Below are positions 47,401-59,170 of a stretch of 64,000 nt of DNA, piece by piece. The position numbers were made by a program, and so were the translations under genes. The stretch lies in contig VUYV01000180.1 in NCBI GenBank assembly GCA_008711295.1, positions 1,029,096-1,093,095 on the forward strand, in the 5' to 3' direction. Positions within the stretch are counted from its first letter, which is position 1; each line of letters starts with the position of its first letter. The DNA is from Anarhynchus alexandrinus. Lineage: Eukaryota > Chordata > Aves > Charadriiformes > Charadriidae. The notes below the pieces were generated by a model. That model saw only the letters and a program-made list of their open reading frames with translations. It was not told the origin of the DNA and made no database searches.

Positions 47401-48680
47401 AGGAATATTCCCACCTAGCGGGATCCCCAGGTTTTGGGAGCTGTTGTCGTGCTTCCTCTGCCACCTCCTTCCAGGAATGAGAAATGATAGAAAAGAGAAG
47501 GGGAAGGGATATTTTTTCCTTCTAGACTGGTTTTATGTGAACCATACAGAAACATCTTCTACTGACGTCTAACTTAGTCATTGCAGCTCATTTTCTGCAT
47601 CTCTCAGTGATATAGGGAAGGATCTGGCAGCCTCAGACAGCAGGGCTCTGGATTCATCATCACTCTCTTGATATTAAATACCGGAGCGGCCATCGCAGCT
47701 TCATTAGGCACCTCCAGAATGATGCCTTGGGGACTGCTTTCGAGATGGGGGACCTGGGATTCGGGGTTCAGAATCGGTAATTTAAAACCAGTTTCTGGCC
47801 ACCCTAATCAACTGCACTGAGTTTCCTGAGAGAAGATCAGGGTCCTTATTTCTCCCTTAAGAGTGAAATGTTAAGTCCCGTTCTTTGGTGTTTTTTCTTT
47901 CCATATACAAATATACAAATCCCTCCTTGTATAACTCTGATAGCCTGAGCACTTTAAGCAGCTACAAGCATAAGGAAGAACATAGCTCTTTATGTCTTAT
48001 TTATTTTGCAATTCACATGGCACTGACAAGAATTTTTTTTAAAGATTTGGAACCTGTGTATTAATGAACCTCATCTTGCCCAGCTAGTTCAAGTCAGGTT
48101 TGACGAAAGCCACCTTTGATTTAATTTTCTGTTTGCATTAAATGCCTTTTTGAACTTTGGTGTGGGTGACTGACCTTTAGAATAAAAAGCTGTACTGGTG
48201 CAATGCAGCTAGAAGCATTAAGCAAGTGTACTGACAGTTAAATCAAAAGTGACTGGCTGGGCTGAGGTACACCTGCCACATTAATGCTGCCAGGGGAACT
48301 TGGTGCTCACGTTTGGGTTTTGGTGGTTGTTGGGGTTTTTTTTTCCCCTATAAATCTCAGTTATATAAATTTGCTAGGGAGATTTACATCTACAACTCTG
48401 GCTTCAGAGGTATCCCGCATGATATTTAAAGGAACTCTGGTTTCTTTTCTCTGGAATGCAGGATCAAGAGAGGGCTTACGCATTAAAAATGAAAAACTAA
48501 ATCAAATAGCAGTGGCTTATTCTTTAAAGTAAACAGAGCAAAGGCTATCGGTGTCAGCCATGGCAGCAGTCAGGTACATGCTGACTAAGGAAAGTGAGTA
48601 AAGAAATTTTTCCTAACAGAGGAAATTATTGGGGTTTGTTTACTCTTTCCAGGGAGAAAATGGTCTTTTTAAAGGATGCA
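44475..48680. other. Intergenic segment, no gene seen
   Basis: Intergenic DNA with no recognisable coding or RNA gene. A C-rich tract at 45770-45800 has the spacing of a minus-strand G-quadruplex. At 48.06-48.16 kb an AT-rich block with GCACTGACAAG/CCTTTGATTTAATT-type factor motifs looks like many conserved non-coding elements, but this cannot be tested here. Confidence 0.6.
45770..45800 (-). other. Candidate G-quadruplex (minus strand)
   Basis: On the + strand, C runs of 6, 3, 4, 6 and 5 bases are separated by short loops, so the minus strand has more than four G runs of at least three. Confidence 0.5.
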
Positions 48681-48681
48681 G

Positions 48682-48718
48682 GATGATGATGATGATGATT
48701 AATAATAATAATAATAAT
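48682..48718 (+). repeat. Compound (GAT)6-(TAA)6 microsatellite
   Basis: Six GAT units pass directly into six TAA/AAT units, a compound trinucleotide array with a single switch point at about 48700. Confidence 0.9.
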
Positions 48719-51700
48719 CCACCAGAAGGCAGACTTGTTTGCACTAATACCACTGAACATTATCCAGCTTACGGTCCTGCTTGGAAAAGTGCTGAGCCCC
48801 CAAAGTCCAAAGAGGTCAGTAGAAAATTAGGTGATGCTCTCAGAATCAAGTCCAACGGCAGGATGAGGCAATGCTTTAGGGAATGACTCCCGGATTTATC
48901 ATTAATAAGCTGTAGGCGAGGAACTCCAGACCCATGCACAATTTTGCCAATAGGTAACGTTATTTTGCATAGTCATACTAAAGGGCACAGTAATTTGCCG
49001 GTCCTGCTGCTGTTTATCTTGCTTCTTTGCGGAAACAAAGCTTCCATTTCATATCTCAAGCTGCCTGGGTTCTGTCACCTGTTTTGGGTTTCTTAACCCC
49101 ATGCTGAATTGCTCTGTGTTTGACTACTGTTTGCTCCATCAGGGGTTAACTCCAATGCAACAGAGTACAAAAATGGAGCATGCAAATGGAAAAAAAAAAA
49201 AAAGGTCTCTTCTATGAAACCGGCAAAAATCAGAAAGAACTGTGTTTTCATAAAATGGCAAGTATGTATCAGACAGAAATTCTAGTAACAATGATAACAT
49301 CTTATCATCTTATCGGTGAGAAGTCAGTGATTTCAGGTTTCTGACTCCTTTTTCCTGTGCAAGGCTGTTACTATTCCAAAGGAAAGTGCCTGGTCTATCC
49401 TTATTTTGAGCCATGTAGGTAATGCAAAGGAGACAAAACCTGTCTGAACAGCAGCATTGCAGTGATTTCTGGCAATGGCATCCTGCTATTTGCTCTCGCT
49501 TCGGAGCCACGTGCAACAAATACTGCTGGCTTAAATAAAAGTTAGGAGGAGTTGAAGGCAATGCAGGCTGTATGCTGGGAAGTTTTGGAAGGAAAACAAG
49601 TCCCTGAAGGATGGTTCAATGTCATAAAGTTGCCTCTCGGACAGATTTAAAAATTATGTCAGACAATGGACACATTTACAGCTCTGTTGCACCCCCTGCT
49701 CCAAAGTTCAGCCTGGCCAGGTTGGGGTGCAGCCTCTCATCTCCCCCTGCTGTAGTGGCAGCAGTGTGAACACACACGTCTGTGAAAATAACATCACACT
49801 GACGAGTTGTGCTTAGTAATAATGCTCTATTTCTGTCTTTATAACAAGAAGCCTGACTGCATGTGAATAATTTTTATTGGTTGCAATGGTTTTCTTCTTA
49901 TTAGTGCTGCTATTTTTTCGAAGAGAAATGCCAAATTGTCTTGACACGGCTGAGCCAAATGAATAACTGCTACCCCTGAAGGGGCAGACCTCATTTCACC
50001 CTTTTCCTTCTCTACTTCTGTCTTTTTCTGCCCTGACTCTTTCCCACATTTCATTTCTTTTCCCACTCATAAGCATAATTCCCCTCTCTTCCTCTTCAAG
50101 ATAACTCCCTCAGTTGGAAAAAAACCCAAAACCTAAATACAGCAACCCTACTTATTTTGTTTCACTGAGCTTTAGTATCATTTTAGTGAACTGAATTCAC
50201 TAAACTTCTTGGTTGTCCCTCCACGCTAGCGGACAAAGAGCACAGCTGGCACAAGCTAAGCGACAGGTGTGGGTGTCCACACGTGGTGAGGGAGCGCAGG
50301 CTTTCTCTTTTTCCTGCAGCAAAACAGTTATTTGGCTCATCCTGCTGAACAAAGCCATACCCTGAAAACTTCATCCCAGTAACATTTTTTCCCATCAGCA
50401 AAGCCAGTTTAAGGAGTTCTGATTTTTCCCTGTTCCTCTACCTGTTCCCGCTCTCCGCCGTGTTTCTTCTACTACTTTCTTAGCTGCGCTGATACAACTA
50501 TTTGTAGGGATGTGTTGCAAACCAGATCACTGAGATGACCAAAAATCCCTCTTCAGAAGTAGTTCTTTAAAAAAACAAATCCCTCTGATCCTTCAGGTGG
50601 TTGTTGTGATCAGAGCACAGCCCGAAGCAGTCCAAAGCAGCCCTACGGCCCTTTCAGTCAGCAGAGCTGGGAGGCACTGAGCTGCAGCTGTGAGCCAGGG
50701 CAGTTTGCAAAGAAGGGAACCAAATGTCCGGGGACAGGGGAGTGACAAACTATTTTACACGGCTTTGCCATTAGAGAAACGGAATGTCGAAGTTACATGG
50801 ATTTAGTTTTTGTTTTCAGTAAAGGCTGCAGCGAACACAACCGGGTAATGTTCAGCAACAGATGAAGCAGAACCTCTAACCACTGATGTAAGTACAAATT
50901 TTAACAGGGACAACAAAAGGACATCAAGGTGACAGCTGTGTTTTCAGCTTTGATCGTATAAATTGAGCACTGGTGCCAGCTTGGAACAGGATGGCCTTTC
51001 CTGGGATCCAACCGTAACAAAGAATCAATTTTGCTGTGGGAGCTTGTGGGCCTTATTTGTTACACCTGACTGACCTGTACTTAGAAAATATATAATGAAG
51101 AACATTTTCTAGGCCTGGAATGAAAGAAGTGCTCGTCATCATAGCTGTGATCGTTTGGCATAGGCGAATGTGAAGTACAGTATGATATTCCCCAAAGACC
51201 ACGTTAAGGAAACCTTCAAACCTACTATCTCCTAATAGTTCTTTGGCTAGTGTCGTGTCCGCCCTCAATCAACAACACGTAATGAGCCACCTCACGCTGT
51301 AATTTATATGCTTGTATAAAGTACAACTGTCAGCTTAGATGTTTACATGACATACAGAGTTCTGTTTGTGAAGAGTATACACACTGAGAGCTGAATTCTT
51401 TGGACACCAGGGAGAAGGGAACATTGTCTCCCCAGGGAGTTAATGACGTGTTTATATTGAATACAGCGATAGTTCTTAGCAAGTTTCTGTTTATGGGGAC
51501 GTGATTCCACCTTGCTATCTGAAAGGGACCTTAATAAGTCTCTAAGTTAGATGGGGAGGGCCAATACCCCTTCAGGAAAAGTGTCAAAGTTACCACTCTG
51601 ATTAAATTGCAGATCACAGGTATCTGTGGTGGGGTAAAGATTTGAGTTTGAATATGACCTCATCAGGAGTCTTTGCCTTCAACAAGATTTTCTTCTAGGT

Positions 51701-54700
51701 GGAAGATAAGAGTTTCATCCTAAGAATAGTGTGCATGGGAGTATCTTAGCAGTACTTGAAGCAAAGAAAAAAGAAGTCTTTGAGTGGAACTAAAGGACAG
51801 ACATATATAATTATTATTCTTTTTTATTTCCTTAAATTTGAATTTAAACCAAGTAATCAGTCTGTAACTATTTGAACCACAGTAAATAGTTGTTTTCTGT
51901 AAGTGTTTCTGCATCTACTTCTGTACCTATTTCTTAATGTCTGTCTTGGGATAAAGTTGATTTGACAGTAACTCAAACACCAAGGCATTTTTTTCTCTGG
52001 ATATGGTGACCCTTAAATCTTCAGTTGTTTATCACTTTTCTGTGCCATCGCCACAGTGAACATGTTTTGGAGGACTGAAGGATCAGTGTTCCTTCTATAA
52101 TTTATTAAAATGATTTGAAGTACAGGGCATGACTACAAATAAAATCTCTTTCAATAAGCAGTGTTAGCCAGAGTCTCGAAGCCTTGCACTGACACATGAC
52201 TGCTTGTGCTGAACCCTGGATATAACTGGAAACAAAGATGTTTCAAAGAACTGGTCATAGATGAACCATATTCTCATTGTAAGAGAATAAAATAAACGCA
52301 TGATTAAATAAGTAAATGAAGAGCAATGCAGTGCACACTAGTTGTTTTTAGCATATATAACAGTAATATGGAATGTAGTAGAGCTGTAATTGTGTGAATA
52401 ATAAACAAAAAGGAAGAATATTGTAGAAATTGCTGCAGGTGCATGACATTTAGGATGCATTCTACCTAACTTAACCTCAGTTCAGTGTTTGAATTTCAAG
52501 AAGATTTTAGGGCCTGTGCAGATGGGAATCTAATCAGGAATACGGGTTCAGTGCCAGAGGGGACAGAACTCTCCTTTGTTTACAATCAGAGCTGCTTTCT
52601 GACCTTCACCCATTGAAAGCTCTCATTCAGCTTTAAAAATCTGAATGTTCTCACTGCTGATGCTTTCTAGACATCTTATTTCTTATGACTAAAGCTACAC
52701 TAGGCACACGCTGTTTACAGTTGCTACTCATGCTTTGCTAAGCCGGCACTGATATTGTTATCTGAGACTATTTCTAATGCTATCTTACACTATTCAATAT
52801 ACTGAGGTCTATTAAAAGAGTTAAGATTAAATTTTGATCTGTTACCTGAACCTAAGCAAAATCCTTTTGGAAAGCTTCTGTGGAGGTGAGAATTCATTTT
52901 CTCTCTGTTTGAACAGGTCTGTCTAGCCCTTTTTTTGTAGCAACCAAGAGCTTCCAAGGAGTCATAATAAGGTTTGTAATTTTTATGAATAGTAGAACCA
53001 CAGTAGTGACGTTGTAAAGGCTAAAAAAGGATCAAAGATACACACCCTAATGCTTTAGGATCACTGTTAACTAGGTGGAATTCAGAAAAACCGGTGTCTG
53101 CAAGGTTGTTTCATCTATCTTAGGAGTTCTTGGAAGACTTTCTTTGGCTATTTTCAAAGATGCATACGGTTTGGTGCTTTGAACTATTGTGGGCATTTTC
53201 GGGCTGTGCAGACTTTTATTTTTCAAGCCCCAAAAAACACGCAAGTAATCACCAAAAGCCAGCAAAGATATAAAGTGCGTGCTATCAAAACTTCAAAGCA
53301 AAGGGAAAAAAAAGCGGCTGCAACTGTGCGGTTCACAGGAGATTTATTTTCCTAATGGGACTGATTTGACGAGGAGAGTGCTCAGATGCCGCTGTGATGG
53401 GAAACAGCATAAACCACTAAGGCTGTCGCCGCTGACAGAGGTGTGTTTTTAACACAGAATTACCAGGTCACGTTAGCCAACCCTGTGCAGAAATGTAATA
53501 GAATCAACATTTAGTTGTCAAGCAAGGGAGATACTGACCACGTGGGGACACATGGATATCGCCTAGTTACTTTGGGTGATACCTAGTTTACCATAGGATT
53601 TTAGGGAGGTCTGTAACTGGAGGTAATTTTGTAAGGGAGAAGGTGCTGGAAAGCTGCTCTAGTGGTGACTGGGAGGGAGGTTTTGCTGATGGCTGGTCAA
53701 AACAGGTTCTGCTACAGCTTTCTGGTTCGTTCTAGCTCCGATCTTCCTGTGTTTATAAATATTCCACGTTAGACACCTTGTTATAAGTGAGAGCTTTTGT
53801 GTTTGTGAATATAAATCCCCAGATGAGATAGGGCTGAAAAGATTTAACAAATAGAGATAAGAGCAGACGAAGATGTGAGAGGAGGAACACAGAAAAAATA
53901 TACCTCATTTGGACATCTTCTTGAAGAAGTTGTTCAGGAGAGAGTTAGCAGGCAATGACAGTATTACTAGGAAATTTCTGAAACCAGTCAAAAAAATTAA
54001 TGGATTTTGAAAGTGGCTTCTGTATATTTTTGAATTAACATCTATAGAATCATGCTGGCTTAATCCAGGGATGTAAACAATGAATGAAATCAACCCATCA
54101 TATTTCTCCATTAAATAAAAATCATGATTCTTCAGCTTGCATAATATCCTTTGCTTTTTTTTTTCCTCCCAGGGTCTAAAGACCATATTTGAGACAGTTT
54201 TCTATCTGTTACTAGGACTTTGTCCTTTTTCCCTTTCCCATAACTCACAATCGACCCTGAATCAGGTTCCAAGAACAATTGCAACTGTTTTACGAAATCA
54301 ATAGGAACATTTTATTGCTTTTTGTTCCTTGTTGGGCTGCTTTATTTCCTTGTTCCTTACTGTGCTTCTGTCCTATGATCTTTTTAATTTTTTTTTTTTT
54401 TAATTAGGACACTAGTAACCAACCACGTAAATTGTCTTGTTGGTTCCTTTTCCGCTTAGTCAAAGAAAAATTCAAAATACAGGTTCTTAGGAAAATTGCT
54501 TTGTGCAGGTAACAAAGGAAACTTCTTTCACTGTTCCTGTGTAGAGGAGGGTGGGTGTAAGAAATGAGTGCAGGGGATTTTCCTTCCTTTGAGGCTTTGT
54601 TCCTCTCTCTGGATGCCTAAACAATACCCTGATAAGGAAGACAGGCTTTACTGCTAGTTTATAAAGGACCTGTTCCCACCTGTACAGAGCATTTCCTCTC

Positions 54701-55500
54701 CTATAAGGTACGAAGAAATATATCAGATATGCCTGAACTGAAATCAAGTCATAACTCTGGCAGTCACTGCGAATAGTCATTACTTCTGGGTGTTCACCGT
54801 CTTACAAAGCTGGGCTCAAAGATACTTATAATCAGATAAGGGAAAATCTTGGCCTTCAAAAGTTTAAGGCAGCTTTGCTGCTGACTTGACTGGAGTCAGG
54901 ATTTCACCTTGCATATTTAGCTTGTTGGATGTCCTAAATTGCACTACAGAGCAGATGTTTTCCTGTCTTTCTCTAGTGGTTAATGTCCCCAGATCTTGTA
55001 GATCCCTGCAAGACTTTAATTCCCTCTTTGTCACATGTCCTATAAGCTACTTTCTTTGCAAACTACTTTGAAAATAGGTGTACTCTGCACACAGGTGTTA
55101 GAGCGATGCAGAGTCTGAGCTGTCAGCCAGTTGGTTGTCTTGTGATAGGGGCTATTTATTTATTACTGATTAAATCAAACATCAGACCTGGCAGCAAAGT
55201 CTATTTATCATTTTAGCCTCCAGAAAAAGAAACTGGAATTTAATTTTATTATGAGTTTGCCTTAGAATCATTTCATTCAGATTCATGACCCTGTACTCAT
55301 ATATTGATATTCAAGAGATTAATCTTATTTTAAATGACAGGTGAAAGTCTTCAGATCAGGCATATGGTACGTATCTATCTGCAGCAAGTCTCCAAATGGA
55401 TCCTTCCTAGATAATTAACAGATTTCAAGGCAGTGACACAGTGATAATAATTCATGCTAGAGTTCAGATACATACTTGATTGACTTTAATTTAAATATGT
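48719..55500. other. Intergenic segment, no gene seen
   Basis: AT-rich, with poly-A/T runs (49189-49203, 54390-54403) and a relic phrase of the ancient amniote repeat at about 54888-54912 (GACTGGAGTCAGGATTTCACC). Short frames only, none with a recognisable domain. Confidence 0.65.
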
Positions 55501-55504
55501 TAAG

Positions 55505-55520
55505 ATAATAATAATAATAA
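55505..55520 (+). repeat. Short (ATA)n microsatellite
   Basis: Five ATA/AAT units. Confidence 0.7.
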
Positions 55521-55982
55521 ATTCTATAATTCAGGCATTGTAAGAGCTTAAAGGCAAGTGTCAGTTTGTTCCGCACCTCCTAGCAGATTAGTTTTCTAAT
55601 ATATCTGTTTTCTAATGAAATAGCAGTGGCGAAGCTGTAATTTGGGTTATCTGCCAAATGTTCTTATGCCTATTTACATTATAAGCTTCAGCTGAAGCTG
55701 ACACATATTAGGTATTTCCAAAATACATGCCAGATTTATACAGCACACAGCGAGAATAAGACCTATTTAATTTGAGGTGGAGACTCCTGCTCATCATAAG
55801 TCTTTCTCTGTCATTGCATCGCAATGAGCTTCTTTTAATAAGTACGAATAACTGTATCGATTAAGTAGCGTCTGAGAATACCAAATTTCCTGCCACAAGG
55901 CTGAGTAGTCCAGCTGCTTGGCTATTAAAAAACCCAAAACTGTCTGGGAACCACCATTTTTTCCTCCAAGTAGTCAAGGGGG

Positions 55983-56123
55983 TGCCTGGAGGTGTTCAAG
56001 GCCAGGCTGGATGGGGCTTCAAGCAACCTGGTCTAGTGGGAGGTGTCCCTGCCCATGGCAGGGGGGTTGGAACTCGTTGATCTTCAAGGTCCCTTCCAAC
56101 TTAAACCATTCTATGATTCTATG
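55983..56123 (+). mobile_element. CR1 retroposon 3' end (5'-truncated)
   Basis: The stretch GAGGTGTTCAAGGCCAGGCT through GATCTTCAAGGTCCCTTCCAAC to two tandem ATTCTATG octamers (56108-56123) is the textbook avian CR1 3' terminus. Only the last 141 bp remain, as is usual for CR1, whose reverse transcription initiates at the octamers and often aborts. It has no coding capacity. It shares about 93% identity with the CR1 tail at 63742-63827 over the last 86 bases. Confidence 0.92.
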
Positions 56124-57737
56124 TGGGGAGGGGTTGGATTGGGTCCCAGAGAAGACTTTGGTGCTTAGTCAAGTGATCCCCAAACAGCCTTTGAGAGGTT
56201 GCCAGTCACCACAGCAATGGTGGCACCTCTAGACATGTGGAACAGCAACATTTCAGCTATCTGAATAAGCTTTTACCAGCAAATGAGGATGTTCTCAGCA
56301 CTTGTCTTAGGTGCACAGTTGGTCACTATATTGACCATCAAAGCACAACTTACTTGCTTTTTAGGTGTAATGTGCTGTTTTATACTTCACCTCACCTGCA
56401 GTATAACTGGCAAGAGGCAACTCGGCTGCATATGCATAACTCACAGGTTTGTCGTCTTGTGTCCTGCCTTTTATGCAACAGAAAAGAAAGAGGTGCTACT
56501 GGTGTGGCTACTTCTGGTGGCAATAATGTGGAGCTCAGCTCTGTGTCACCAACTGGTGCTGAACGTGTTGTTGATACTGACTACAGGTAGGGCTCCTGGA
56601 GCTGTGTGTCCCTTTGAATGCCATGACACACCTTCACATAAATTTAACTGCAAGCTGCTCTGTCACCATGGCTCTACCTTATCCCATACCATCCCTTTAC
56701 CCTGTACCCGCTCCTACTTACTAGTCCCAGAGCATCTTTTGCAAGTACGCATTGTCCTATATTTATGTGGTGGGCACCCCTTGATAAATTGGAGGACTCG
56801 TGAGCAAATGTCCTATAGAGCCTTTGGAAAGTATTTTAATTATTGAAAAGAGTAAAGGGAGGATAGGTAGCTGAGGTGGGGGAAAACCTCCAAAATATAG
56901 CTTAATATAAAAACACCAAATGACAAGAATTTTTGATAAATGGAAAGAAATGTGTCAAAATTTGATTCTTGCATTTTTCAGACTTTATGCATTTAGACTA
57001 TCTTGAGTCTGAATAGTCAAAACCTTATGATGGAAAATAAATCCAAATAATTATTCACATTCATAAGAGGAAATTATATGATTATTACATATTATTCTAG
57101 CTCTGGGAACTTAGCGATGATTGTGTCTTAGGGTTTCGCTTTGCACCTCCTGGTATGACCCTAAATATTTCATGAAAGAAGTTTGGTCACAAAAATATTG
57201 GTTAAAAAATATTTACCATTATGAAAAGCCAGGTATTTTCTTCAGAATGGTGAATAAATGAGTCTATTTCTGATCTTACTAATGCTGGGGTAAAAGTGGA
57301 GAAACTCTAGTGAGGCCATGGAATTACATTTACGTTCATGCAAAAGCAGGGATAGATCAGAATCAATATTATACTTTTCTATTTTAGAAAAAAATGTTAA
57401 TACTGTCAATGTTTACTACAGTCATAGTTCTTAAGGAACTGTGCCTTGACCTGCTATCTCTAGTGATTAGTCCAATAAGCTCAATTAAAGCAAAGAAAGT
57501 TATTTAGCATTATGTTTACTAAAAATAGACCTGATCCTTATGGCCTTAGACAGATTAAACTATGCTTCAGGTGGTGAAAGGACAGACTTCTCTGGCATGA
57601 TGTCATCATTGTGTTATTTCTCTCCGAAACTAAACTTACATGTGGGGGAAAAAAAAAAAAAGATTTATTTTATACTGCTCAGAATCTTAAAAGAAATTGC
57701 TATTATCACCTCCCCATGTTTTCCTGATTTTCTGTCC
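56124..57737. other. Intergenic segment; longest non-IRS2 frame
   Basis: AT-moderate DNA right of the CR1 tail. A 187-codon frame at 56283-56846 (+) and an overlapping 117-codon frame at 56237-56590 (+, another phase) are the longest outside GC-rich blocks. The 187-codon product is Cys/Leu-rich and hydrophobic in its first 110 residues, but I recognise no family and no flanking splice structure. It is not called as a gene. Confidence 0.5.
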
Positions 57738-57777
57738 ACCATTTGCTCTCTTAACAGTCTGTGATCTGATTCCACAA
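57738..57777 (+). repeat. 40-bp direct repeat, copy 1
   Basis: The 40 bases beginning ACCATTTGCTCTCTTAAC recur at 59131-59170 with a single mismatch (G at 57757, T at 59150). Similarity stops cleanly at both ends of both copies. Confidence 0.85.
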
Positions 57778-59030
57778 TGTTGTACCTGCCTACAACACGG
57801 AAAAGATTAGAAGTGAATATTCTTTATTTCCCAGACTTATAAATAGATGATGCAGTTTTATTCTGTCTGCCTTTCTTCTGATTGCACGTCAGCAAGTGAT
57901 TGCAATTGTTTCAGCACCGATATATTTTTGCCCAGTAGATCCTATAGTCAAATTAAGCGACTTTCACATTTGTTAAGAAAAAACTCTGTATAATTTTATT
58001 CTTGTTTTAAATTTCTAGAAATCCTTTCCTTAACCTTTTCTGAAAAACAACAGTGTCTATAATGCTAGAGCTAAAAGCATCAGCTCTCTTATGGTGGCAA
58101 TTAAGCTGCTCTGTGATTAGCAGCAGGTTACGCAATAGAATAGAAGACATTGCATCTACCAGTTTGCTTTTTCTCTAAAGGCTGGTAAAGAAACCTTTTA
58201 TGTCATCAAGGACAGGAGCACCTTAGCACCTAATAACAGATATAGATCCATGGTCCTAGGAAAATGCAACTGCTATAAATAGCATTTTTTGCAGTAACTA
58301 ATGTGTCTGTAACTTATTACTCAGTCCAAAGCTTTTGGAAGTGAAAATCTTTTTCACTGGAAAACATTCTTGATAGCTCTTGTATATAAATATCTATTAT
58401 TAATGTGCTACCAGTGCGGTGAAATAAAATAAATAATCAGAAACCAGAGGAAGCAAGGAGAAAATAGGTAGAAAATAATAAATTTTATTATATTAAATTT
58501 ACAGTACTAGTGAACTAAAACTCAAGCTCTCAAAGACATTTAAGTGCTTAACTCCTACTGGTTTCAGTAGGAATGAGGCATTCAATTAAATTTTTAAAAT
58601 TTGGGACAGTGCAGGGACTGTAATGGGTACAAGTGAAATGCAATAAATGAATATTTAACAAAAAAATGTTACTTTGACAGGTTTATTTCTTCAGTGGATA
58701 TTTATTTTTTAGCAGTTTCATCATACATCATAGCCTAGCACGATCTATCGGTAGGATACAGCTTTTACACCAGACGAGATATATTTGTATCAACATTTGT
58801 TATTATTTGAGGGCTTTCATAACTTTATTGTCAGACCTTTCCTTGGGCTAAGCCTTGGGTAAGGTAAATCTCAACCCAGGAACTGCATTTAATTTTCAAA
58901 ATACAGTCTTAAGTACCTGGATCTCCCTTTTCTTTCAGATCAAGGGGTGGCAAGGTGGCATCAGTGACATCGCTCTGCTAACACTAGAGCAAAATCTCTC
59001 CTACTGTATTACTTTCTCTTCTTACTTGGA
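57778..59030. other. Intergenic segment between the 40-bp repeats
   Basis: AT-rich. It includes a relic phrase of the ancient amniote repeat at about 58553-58585 (CTACTGGTTTCAGTAGGAATGAGGCA). No gene seen. Confidence 0.6.
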
Positions 59031-59075
59031 CATCCTCCTCTTCTTCCTCCTCCTCCTCCTCCTTCTCTTCCCTCC
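59031..59075 (+). repeat. (TCC)n-rich pyrimidine microsatellite
   Basis: Imperfect TCC/TTC array, all-pyrimidine on the + strand. Confidence 0.8.
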
Positions 59076-59130
59076 ACCCCCTGATCTGTCCCTCTGGCTG
59101 TATGTTTGCAGGTTAGGCAATGAGTGAGGT

Positions 59131-59170
59131 ACCATTTGCTCTCTTAACATTCTGTGATCTGATTCCACAA
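59131..59170 (+). repeat. 40-bp direct repeat, copy 2
   Basis: Partner of 57738-57777, same orientation, 1,393 bp downstream. No family recognised. See the matching finding. Confidence 0.85.
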
